Assembly (NCBI GenBank): GCA_002718935.1
Contig: PBFV01000066.1
Coordinates: 22,246 to 28,174, forward strand
Direction: 5' to 3'
Origin: Verrucomicrobiales bacterium
GTDB lineage: Bacteria > Verrucomicrobiota > Verrucomicrobiia > Limisphaerales > UBA1100
DNA length: 5,929 nucleotides
A program made the position numbers and the translations under genes. The notes beneath the pieces were generated by a model. The model saw only the letters and a list, made by a program, of their open reading frames with translations. It was not told the DNA's origin and made no database searches. Numbering within the stretch: position 1 is the stretch's first letter; every line of letters begins with the position of its first letter. Below are positions 1-5,929 of this stretch, piece by piece.

Positions 1-2459
1 TTGTCGATACGATTCTGCAGTTCAGCGATTTGTTCCCGCACGGCGTCCCAATCTGTCGGCGCCGCTTCATCGCCAGCCAACTCTTCGGGCGAAATCGTCT
101 CCGTTGTGCTGTGACCGTCCTCGGTGATTTGGATGGTCGTCACCTCACCCTGCACCTCCAACAGGTCCAAGTCGTATTTTTCACGAATCCGCTCGACCCA
201 TTGCTCCTGCGACATGCTTTTCTGCGCGAGTTCCACTTCGATCTCGCCCTTGCGCTCCTGCATTTCGGTCAGCGAATTGCGTCGGTCGCTTAATTCCATG
301 TCGCGCCGCTCTGTTTCCGCGGCCCGTTCGTTGCGTTGCTGGGTGAGGTCGGCAGCCCGTTCGTTGGTGGTCTCCCGCTCAATTCGCAATCGGTCAATCT
401 CGCGCCGTGATTCCACGTTTTGCGCCTCAAACTGCACTTTGCGCTCGGCACTGTCGCTGAGTGATTGCTGTGCCCGATCCAAGGTCCGCTGCAAATCTTC
501 GAGCCGTTCCTCGATAGGTTTCTTTTGGTCCAGCAAAGAGCTTTCACGTTCTTCCGCCTTCGAAAGGGCAATTTTGGCCTCGGTCAAATCCTGCTGGGCC
601 GACTCGCGCTTCTCGCGTTCGCTTTGGATGAAATTGTCATGGCCATCGAGCGTTTCACGAATGTTGCGATCCTGTTCTTCCAGCCCGCGGATACGGTTGC
701 CCAATTCGGTCGTCTTCGATTGGGCAGCCTCATCCCGTTCGGCAAGATTCCGCACTTCAAAGACTACCGCCTCAACTTTTTGCCCAAGCACTTCGCGCGA
801 ATGTTGCAGGGCGTTAAATTCACCTTTGCGGGTGGCGTTTTGCACCTCACGATCGCTTAGTTCGTCCCGGGCATTTTGTAGCCCCGCCTGCAGTTCTGTT
901 TGCTCAGCCAACAATGTTCCTTTACGGCGACTGATTTCATCAATCGAATGACCAAGATCATTCAATAAATTTTGCAGTTCGGTCACCTGGTTGCGCCGGG
1001 CAAGCATGGAGTTGCCCTCGGCTTCCTTGCCGCGCGGGCCGCCGCCGGTGTAAATGCCCTGCCGATTCAATGCGCTGCCATTGCGGGTGACAAAGTCAAA
1101 CCTGCCCGGAGCGGCACTCCAAAGATCCGTGGCCATCTCGAGTGAGTCGACTATGAGCGTGCGCCCGAGCAGGGTTTGCAGCAGGGGCATGAGTGCTTCG
1201 TCGGCTTGCACCACGTTCAGGGCCGGCGTGCCGGTTGCCGGCAGATCGCCGGCGGGAATTTCGCCGCCGCGTTCACGCAACAAGTCCAGCGCCACAATGC
1301 TGGCGCGACCGTGCTCGCCGGTGTTCAGGTGACTCAGCATTTCACCGGCCGCGTTGGAATTGTTCGTCAACACCAGCTGCAGGTTGCTGCCGAGGGCCGA
1401 TTCAATAGCGCGGGTGAATTCGTCGGGCACGCGGATTTGATCAGCGAGCGAGCCAATCGCGGAATCAAAATTCGCCAGCACGGTTTGTGCGCCTTCGCTG
1501 AAACCCTCGTGGCTGTCTATGAGTTGCTGAAGCACATCCCGTCGGGATTTAGCCTCCGCTTGGCGTTGCAACAGGCCATCCAGCTTGGCTTCCACTTCGC
1601 TTAGCTGCTCGTCTAATTCGCCAAGGCGTTCCTGGCGTTCCTCGACTGTGCCGCGGTGGGTTTCAAGATGCAGTGAATTGCTGGCTACATCCTTTTCAAA
1701 TTCATCCAGACGCACCTCCAATTTGCCCCGCTCTTCTTCCAGTTGAATTTTTTCAGCTGAAAGCTTCTCTAGGCGGGCGGCGTTTCCCTGTTTCTGTAGT
1801 TCCAACGCGTTCAGTTCATTCCGGGCGTTGGTGAGTTTATGGTTAATCTGGCCAGCCTGAGTTTGGGTTTCCTGTTGTTTACTCAGGCGTTGGTTGATGG
1901 CTTCCTCCATTCCTTCCAGCACGTTGGCCTCTTCCGTGGATTTGGTGCGGGCGCGTTCGAGGGCATGGCCGGATTCGCCGAGTTGTTGATTGATAGACCC
2001 GAGTTCAGCGTCCACGGCTTTGCGGCGTTCCTGTGCGCTGGCAATTTCCTCCTCGGCGGTGGCGTGCTCCTGATCCAATTCGCCCATGCGCGTTTCGTTG
2101 AACTGAATGCGGTTCTCGTGCCGCTCCATTTCTGACTTCAATTCCAGTCCGGATTGTTGCGCCGCGTTTACCTGCTGCTCCAGTTCGCTGAGAGTTTGAC
2201 GAAGTTGCTTGAGCTGTGTTTCGCCCTCAAGGATATCGCTGGAATGTGTTTCCAGGCCGGTGCGGATGGCTTCGGATTCTTCCTGGATGGCCTTTAAGGA
2301 GGCGTCAATTTCATCGTATTCATGACGCGCCAGCTTGGTTTCCAGCTCGCGCAGTTCATCCATTATTTTTTGGTATCGCCTAGCTTTGCCAGCCTGACGC
2401 TGAAGCGAGCCGATTTGCCGTTTCACCTCGCGGATGGTGTCTTCCAGTCGCAGGAGGTT
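1..2459 (-). CDS. smc: SMC chromosome-condensation ATPase, middle part (coiled coils and hinge), cut off from its N-terminus by a stop codon and cut at the window edge
   Basis: This is the continuation, in the same frame, of the smc gene that begins at 3044. After the TAA at 2460-2462 the frame stays open to the left edge (codons 196-1014 counted from the smc ATG). I translated it throughout and found no other stop or frameshift. It opens with NLLRLEDTIREVKRQI, the normal SMC sequence after the N-terminal ATPase half. A long Glu/Gln/Leu/Arg-rich coiled coil follows, to about codon 505. The hinge dimerisation domain spans about codons 510-680, with GRASIVALDLL and the glycine-rich IYTGGGPRGK near 664-673. 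The returning coiled coil ends in DWDAVREQIAELQNRID. The GPVNL-type segment, LSGGQ-type signature and Walker B should lie beyond position 1, about 170-200 residues further on. No good restart exists: the first in-frame candidates are GTG at 2424-2426 and ATG at 2361-2363, neither with a clear Shine-Dalgarno. The family assignment is firm; whether this part is translated is unknown. Confidence 0.9.
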
Positions 2460-2462
2460 TTA
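2460..2462 (-). other. Premature in-frame TAA in smc (codon 195)
   Basis: The minus strand reads GAC TAC ACC GAA TAA AAC CTC CTG CGA CTG (DYTE-stop-NLLRL). SMC proteins normally read TE(Q/E)NLLR here, so one C-to-T change (CAA to TAA) or G-to-T change (GAA to TAA) explains it. The frame is identical on both sides, which argues against an insertion or deletion. Confidence 0.95.
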
Positions 2463-3044
2463 TTCGGTGTAATCCAGTTTGCGCAGGGCTTCCTTTTTCT
2501 GTTGCTTGAATTTGGTGATACCCGCTGCTTCCTCAAATACCTGTCGGCGCTCAAGCGGCCGGCTCTGGATGATTTGGGTGATCTGGCCCTGGGCCATGAT
2601 GCTGTAGCTATTGCGGCCAATGCCCGTGCCCATGAATAGCTGCTGTACGTCACGCAAGCGGCACGGCACGTTGTTGAGGAAATATTCGCTTCCGCCATCA
2701 CGAAAAACTCGGCGGGTCACGGTCACTTCCGAAAAGCTCAGATCCACCCCGGCGGCCTTGAGGTTTTCCTCGTCCATGTCGCCAATGGTAATGGACACCT
2801 CGGCCATGCTGGTGGGCTTGCGGCCGCGTGGGCCTTCGGTTCCGCTGAAAATGACATCCGCCATTTCTGAGCCGCGCAATTGCTTGGCGGATTGCTCGCC
2901 AAGCACCCAGCGGACGGCGTCGGAAATATTGCTTTTCCCACAGCCATTGGGGCCCACCACGGCGGTGATGCCCTTTTCGAAATTCAGCGTGGTTTTATCC
3001 GCAAATGATTTGAACCCAATTGCCTTCAGGCTTTTTAGATACAT
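2460..3044 (-). CDS. smc: SMC N-terminal ATPase fragment, ended early by an in-frame TAA
   Basis: SMC forms the ring-shaped condensin that, with ScpA and ScpB, compacts and segregates the chromosome. This frame encodes the N-terminal half of its ABC-type ATPase head. It starts MYLKSLKAIGFKSFADKTTL, the usual SMC beginning. Walker A is GPNGCGKSN at residues 31-39, an Arg-finger-like RGSEM lies near 57-61, and the Q-loop Q152 sits in IMAQGQI. The conserved VFEEAAGITKFK is at 169-180. ATG 3042-3044 is chosen because AAGGAGG sits 5 bases upstream and homologues start at this point; a longer frame up to 3080 adds 12 unrelated residues. Translation would stop after residue 194 (LRKLDYTE-stop), exactly where the family continues into the coiled coil. 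Alone this fragment lacks coil, hinge, signature motif and Walker B, so it could not work as an SMC. It is best read with 1-2459 as one gene broken by a nonsense change or a base error. Confidence 0.95.
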   Translation of the reverse strand: MYLKSLKAIGFKSFADKTTLNFEKGITAVVGPNGCGKSNISDAVRWVLGEQSAKQLRGSEMADVIFSGTEGPRGRKPTSMAEVSITIGDMDEENLKAAGVDLSFSEVTVTRRVFRDGGSEYFLNNVPCRLRDVQQLFMGTGIGRNSYSIMAQGQITQIIQSRPLERRQVFEEAAGITKFKQQKKEALRKLDYTE

Positions 3045-3152
3045 TAAGACCTCCTTGTTGCGCCGCTGTCGGCTGCCCATTTATAGCCGGCTCTGCGTCG
3101 CAGACATGAAAACTGTAGTGGCTGGCATGGGCTTTGCCATCCAAAATTGTCC
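3045..3152 (-). promoter_or_regulatory. Spacer between regulator and smc with a possible smc promoter
   Basis: The 108 bases between the regulator's TGA and the smc ATG contain TATAAA on the minus strand (3080-3085). If used as a -10 box it would give a leader of about 30 bases. No good -35 hexamer lies 16-18 bases upstream (CATGTC or nearby). A 6+1+6 palindrome TCTGCG-A-CGCAGA occupies 3092-3104, just upstream of the TATAAA. A short 5-bp inverted repeat (TGGCA/TGCCA, 3123-3139) has no following T-run, so I see no terminator after the regulator gene. The promoter call is weak; read-through from rho and the regulator is equally possible. Confidence 0.3.
3050..3056 (-). promoter_or_regulatory. 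Strong Shine-Dalgarno of smc
   Basis: The minus strand reads AAGGAGG followed by TCTTA and ATG, a 5-base spacing. It fixes the smc start at 3044. The regulator and rho starts lack a comparable site, so smc is probably the most independently translated gene here. Confidence 0.85.
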
Positions 3153-4172
3153 TCAATTGTCGAGAATTGACTGCGCTTCGGTCTTGACCATCTCGACCAG
3201 TTCGGGGGGCTCAAGCACTTTGGCCTCGCCACCCCAGCCGAGAATCCATTTCCGAAAATCAATGAGATGACTCAGCTTGAGGCTCAATTCCAGTCCGCCG
3301 TCCTTCAGATTTTTCAGTTGCTGAGTGGGATGCCATTGGCGTTCACGAATAAACGGGCCCACCATTTTGCTGAAACGCACGCGCACCTGATAGGCTTCAT
3401 CGCCAGTAAATACTCCGAACGAGCCAGCTAAATAATCAGTGAGTGAAAAATTGGCTGGCCGCTCGAAAAGTTTGCCGGTGGTTTCCACCTTTTCAATACG
3501 CGCAGGCACAAAGCAACGGATATCTTTCCGCATATGATCGTATGCATACAGGTACCATTCGTTGTTGATATTCGCGATCTGATAGGGATCGATTAGCCGT
3601 TCCTCGGGCTTTTGGTTGGGCTTCGTGTACAAGATGCGCAATTGCTTCCGTTTTGCGGCGGCCTGGCAAATGCGGTCGAATACGTTCACCTCCATCACTG
3701 TGGCACTGGTTTGATGGAAGCTGAGCGCCTCACTCCATTCATTGAGGTGTATGTTCACCGTGTCCGGCAGAGAGTCGGCAATCTTTTGAAAGGCACCCGA
3801 AAGCCGTTTTTCGAAAACTGTGCCGCGATAATTTTGCAGCGCCTTTTCCGCTATCAACAGGGCGAACAACTCGCCCTCATTGATTTTGAGCATCGGAAAC
3901 GAGTCCACGTCGCGCGTGTACTTGTAGCCATTGTACGCTGCGTCAAACTCGATGGGTAGTTCCCAGCGATCACGCATGAAGCGGATGTCGCGGTGGATGG
4001 TCTTGGTGGTAACTTCTAGTTTTTGCGCCAAGGAGGTGGCGTTTGGGTAATTGCCGCGCTTGATCGATTCATGAATCTGCATCATGCGATCCAAAGGCGG
4101 TCGCGAATGCAATTCCTTCGGTTGGCCGCGTTTGGCGGCCACCTTTCCCTTCCCTGTACTCCCCCGTGCCAT
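3153..4172 (-). CDS. WYL-domain transcriptional regulator (YafY/DeoR-type HTH)
   Basis: This 339-residue protein has the layout of WYL-family regulators. The lysine-rich N-terminal tail (1-25) is followed by a winged helix-turn-helix at about 26-88, with a putative recognition helix TTKTIHRDIRFM at 55-66. A linker (about 92-160) precedes the WYL domain at about 160-235, which contains LRILYTKP (178-185), EERLIDPYQI (190-199) and EWYLYAYD (205-212, with WYL itself at 206-208). A C-terminal WCX-type extension covers about 258-335. WYL proteins are cytoplasmic DNA-binding regulators whose C-terminal part senses a ligand or nucleic acid; several respond to DNA damage. The effector and targets here are not visible. 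The ATG at 4170-4172 begins 10 bases after the rho stop, with no clear Shine-Dalgarno, suggesting translational coupling. ATG codons for residues 30 and 31 (4080-4085) are poorer alternatives because they would cut into the HTH. It ends in TGA. Family call firm, function open. Confidence 0.92.
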   Translation of the reverse strand: MARGSTGKGKVAAKRGQPKELHSRPPLDRMMQIHESIKRGNYPNATSLAQKLEVTTKTIHRDIRFMRDRWELPIEFDAAYNGYKYTRDVDSFPMLKINEGELFALLIAEKALQNYRGTVFEKRLSGAFQKIADSLPDTVNIHLNEWSEALSFHQTSATVMEVNVFDRICQAAAKRKQLRILYTKPNQKPEERLIDPYQIANINNEWYLYAYDHMRKDIRCFVPARIEKVETTGKLFERPANFSLTDYLAGSFGVFTGDEAYQVRVRFSKMVGPFIRERQWHPTQQLKNLKDGGLELSLKLSHLIDFRKWILGWGGEAKVLEPPELVEMVKTEAQSILDN

Positions 4173-4182
4173 GACGGAAGGA

Positions 4183-5313
4183 TCAGGTTTTCAGCTTGGA
4201 AAGCAACTCTTCGTTGGTCTTATGTTTTTTCAACGCGCCAATGAGCGTTTCCATGGCCTCAATGGGATCGAGATCCACCATTGTGCGCCGCAGTTTACGG
4301 ATTGCATCAATGTGTTGCTCGGGGAAAAGTTTCTCCTCTTTTCGGGTGCCACTCTTGGGGATATCGATGGCTGGATACAAGCGGCGATCAGCCAGTTTGC
4401 GGTCAAGGATCAGCTCCATGTTGCCGGTGCCCTTGAATTCCTGAAAGATGAGTTCATCCATCCGGCTGCCGGTATCCACCAGCGCCGTGGCGAGGATCGT
4501 GAGGGAACCGCCGCCTTCGATGTTCCGCGCAGCGGCAAACATGCGACGGGGGATTTCCAGCGCGCGGGCATCCACACCACCGGACATTGTCCGGCCGCTG
4601 CCGCCTTTCACATTATTATAGGCTCGGGCGATACGGGTGATAGAGTCCATCAGCACAAACACGTCCTGACCGCATTCCACCATGCGCCGGCAGCGTTCCA
4701 CCATGAACCGTGAAAGACGCACGTGCGTCTCCAGATCCATGTCGTTGGAGGAAGCGACCACTTCGGCATCCACTGAGCGTTCAAAATCGGTGACTTCTTC
4801 GGGCCGCTCATCGATGAGCATAACCATCGGCTTCACTTCCGGGTGGTTGGCCGTGATGGAATTACAAATTTGCTTGAGCACCGTGGTTTTGCCCGTGCGT
4901 GGCGGGGCTACGATCAGGCCGCGGGTGCCCTTGCCGATGGGGGTGACCAAATCAATGATACGCGTCTCGATTTCATCCGGTGACACTTCGAGATTAAATT
5001 TTTCAATCGGGTCAATGGTTGTGAGGTTTTCAAACCGGGAGCATTCCGTGTAATCCTTGAAGGGCATTTCGTTTACGGAATAAATCTCTTTGAGTTGCGG
5101 GCTGTGCCCCTTGTGTGGCGGCACGAGGCGGCCTTTCACAAAGCAGCCCTCGCGTAGGTAATGCCGGCGGATAGTATCCGGCGTTACAAACACGTCGCTG
5201 GGCTTGGATTGGAAACGGTTCCCCGGCGAGCGGAGAAAGCCGAAGCCCTTGTCTGAGATTTCCAAGTAGCCTTCACCTTCTTCGGGCCACTCGGTCTTAT
5301 TGTTCTTTGGCAT
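4183..5313 (-). CDS. rho: Transcription termination factor Rho
   Basis: Rho is the hexameric RNA-dependent ATPase that ends transcription at factor-dependent sites. The 376-residue protein starts directly with the cold-shock-like primary RNA-binding domain (about 10-90), with GFGFLR at 23-28 and DVFVTP at 40-45. The RecA-like motor follows. It contains P-loop APPRTGKT (136-143, K142), catalytic Glu in [10 protein letters not shown] (E169), Walker B VFVLMDS (D223), Q-loop [13 protein letters not shown] (237-249), R-loop [10 protein letters not shown] (292-301, K294) and arginine finger in SGTRKEE (R324). All key residues are present. E. coli Rho (419 residues) has about 47 more at the N-terminus forming a helical domain that is absent here. 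An in-frame TGA at 5329-5331 upstream of the ATG (5311-5313) shows the start is not simply misplaced. No strong Shine-Dalgarno is visible. The gene ends in TGA, 10 bases before the WYL regulator. Confidence 0.98.
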   Translation of the reverse strand: MPKNNKTEWPEEGEGYLEISDKGFGFLRSPGNRFQSKPSDVFVTPDTIRRHYLREGCFVKGRLVPPHKGHSPQLKEIYSVNEMPFKDYTECSRFENLTTIDPIEKFNLEVSPDEIETRIIDLVTPIGKGTRGLIVAPPRTGKTTVLKQICNSITANHPEVKPMVMLIDERPEEVTDFERSVDAEVVASSNDMDLETHVRLSRFMVERCRRMVECGQDVFVLMDSITRIARAYNNVKGGSGRTMSGGVDARALEIPRRMFAAARNIEGGGSLTILATALVDTGSRMDELIFQEFKGTGNMELILDRKLADRRLYPAIDIPKSGTRKEEKLFPEQHIDAIRKLRRTMVDLDPIEAMETLIGALKKHKTNEELLSKLKT

Positions 5314-5470
5314 GATAAAACTAGGTGTTCAATAAACGTGGCAGGTCAATGGCCTGAACGAGATCGTGATCGAACGGGAATCCCTATCCGGAATGAATCC
5401 GGCGGGAGGTGCTAACCGCGGTAATTAAGTGCCAAGCGCACCGCGCTGGCAACCATTTTTTGACATTATT
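5314..5470. other. Spacer between cysK and rho
   Basis: These 157 bases hold no gene. I looked for a rho promoter on the minus strand and found no convincing -35/-10 pair; TTGACC near 5344-5349 has no matching -10. Two small symmetrical elements are an imperfect 15-base palindrome (CAGGTCAATGGCCTG, 5342-5356) and ACCGCGGT (5415-5422). Rho genes are often autoregulated through their leader, but nothing here shows that directly. The terminator-like hairpin is listed separately. Confidence 0.5.
5430..5461 (+). terminator. Hairpin with T-run, terminator-like mainly on the plus strand
   Basis: TGCCAAGCGC - ACC - GCGCTGGCA (5430-5451) forms a stem with one bulged A. It is followed after 4 bases by six T (5456-5461) when read on the plus strand. 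On the minus strand the same stem lies just after the cysK stop and is followed only by CTTAATTA, so it would be a weak terminator for cysK. As no plus-strand gene leads into it, it may instead block antisense transcription into cysK or simply act as an mRNA 3'-end hairpin for cysK. Confidence 0.4.
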
Positions 5471-5929
5471 TTACGCGGCCGGATCCACCACGGGCAGCTC
5501 CAGAACCGCGTTGCGGGATTCCTCGGCCAACGGTGTGCTGAGGTAGCGCTCACCGGTCGAACAGGCCACCGTGACGATTGTTTTGCCGGCGTTCTCCGGG
5601 CGGCCGGCGACTTCCAATGCGGCAACCACGTTGGCGCCAGAAGAAATTCCGCAGAGAATACCTTCTTCCTTGGCCAGTTTGCGGGCCATCGCAAAAGCAT
5701 CATCGTTGCTCACCTTGATGCACTCAGTGATTTGATCCGAGCCGTCCTCAGCCTTCAAATGGAGGTTGTCGGGCACAAATCCGGCGCCAGTGCCCTGAAT
5801 CTTGTGCGGCCCCGGAGTAAGTTCATCCCCGGAAAGAGTTTGGGAAATGACCGGCGAATCCGCAGGCTCCACAGCGATCGCCTGAAAAGATTCCTTTCGC
5901 GGTTTGATCACCTCGTAAGATCCCGTCAA
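5471..5929 (-). CDS. cysK: Cysteine synthase (O-acetylserine sulfhydrylase), C-terminal part, 5' end outside the window
   Basis: CysK makes L-cysteine from O-acetylserine and sulfide with pyridoxal phosphate (PLP) in the cytoplasm. The visible 152 residues are its C-terminal half. They begin LTGSYEVIK, matching the GGT-(L/I)-TG segment that follows the PLP phosphate-binding glycine loop. Then come VEPADSPVI (about 20-28), [15 protein letters not shown] (39-53), GISSGANV (94-101, where the Ser of SSG contacts the PLP ring nitrogen in this family) and STGERYLST (124-132). The PLP lysine and substrate loop lie beyond position 5929. The first codon in the window is TTG but is an internal Leu, not the start. 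Between NLHLK and SNDDAF the protein carries about seven more residues than E. coli CysK. It ends VVDPAA with TAA at 5471-5473, followed by a hairpin. A CysM or cystathionine-beta-synthase-like relative is possible, but the [10 protein letters not shown] signature favours CysK. Confidence 0.93.
   Translation of the reverse strand: MTGSYEVIKPRKESFQAIAVEPADSPVISQTLSGDELTPGPHKIQGTGAGFVPDNLHLKAEDGSDQITECIKVSNDDAFAMARKLAKEEGILCGISSGANVVAALEVAGRPENAGKTIVTVACSTGERYLSTPLAEESRNAVLELPVVDPAA

Noticed and set aside
124..951. A 275-codon open frame on the plus strand opposite smc
   Set aside because: It is Ser/Arg-rich with no recognisable domain and lies fully antisense to a well-supported smc coiled coil, whose codon composition produces long antisense frames.
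2460..2462. Reassignment of TAA to a sense codon
   Set aside because: cysK ends at TAA exactly where the family ends, and the other two stops are TGA, so TAA appears to be a normal terminator here.
2611..3270. A 219-codon plus-strand frame opposite the smc start and the end of the WYL gene
   Set aside because: It spans two well-supported minus-strand genes and their spacer and resembles no protein family I know.
4084..4713. A 209-codon plus-strand frame opposite rho and the WYL gene start
   Set aside because: It is antisense to conserved Rho motifs; its His/Phe-rich composition is what the reverse strand of those codons gives.
5168..5180. Palindrome CGGATA-G-TATCCG inside rho
   Set aside because: A 6+1+6 palindrome is expected about once per window by chance, and it lies in coding sequence with no supporting context.
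5927..5929. TTG as a start codon for the cysK fragment
   Set aside because: It encodes the Leu of the internal GGT-L-TG segment; the gene clearly continues beyond the window.
1..5929. A previously undescribed multi-gene system such as a defence or mobile element
   Set aside because: The genes are recognisable core functions plus a common regulator family, with no mobility genes, repeats arrays or unknown conserved cluster.

Overview
The window carries four protein genes, all on the minus strand. In transcription order (high to low coordinate) they are the 3' end of a cysteine synthase gene (cysK), a complete gene for transcription terminator Rho (rho), a complete gene for a WYL-domain transcriptional regulator, and most of the chromosome-condensation gene smc, which runs off the left edge. 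Coding density is high and base composition is moderately GC-rich. I see no tRNA, rRNA, CRISPR array, insertion sequence or phage gene. The style of the Rho and SMC proteins is compatible with a Verrucomicrobiota/PVC-type bacterium, but that is an impression from memory and not a demonstrated placement.

Region by region: 5471-5929 encodes the C-terminal 153 codons of CysK. 5314-5470 is a 157-base spacer with one terminator-like hairpin and no convincing promoter. 4183-5313 encodes a 376-residue Rho that keeps the RNA-binding and ATPase domains but lacks the extra N-terminal helical domain of E. coli Rho. Only 10 bases separate the rho stop from the start of the regulator (3153-4172), so these two are probably co-transcribed. 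A 108-base spacer (3045-3152) then leads to smc, which has the only strong ribosome binding site in the window (AAGGAGG), a possible -10 box and a small palindrome.

The main anomaly is in smc. The reading frame is open from the ATG at 3044 to the left edge, about 1014 codons, except for one in-frame TAA at 2460-2462 (codon 195). It falls just after the N-terminal ATPase half, in a conserved stretch where a sense codon is expected. The flanking sequence is in the same frame and reads as normal SMC on both sides. This is either a single-base nonsense mutation or a sequence error. Reassignment of TAA is unlikely, because cysK ends normally at TAA.

Functionally these are mostly housekeeping genes: sulfur assimilation (CysK), transcription termination (Rho) and chromosome organisation (SMC), with one ligand- or nucleic-acid-responsive regulator between them. 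I found no evidence of a new multi-gene system. The points worth checking are the smc stop codon, the regulator's position between rho and smc, and a few palindromes.
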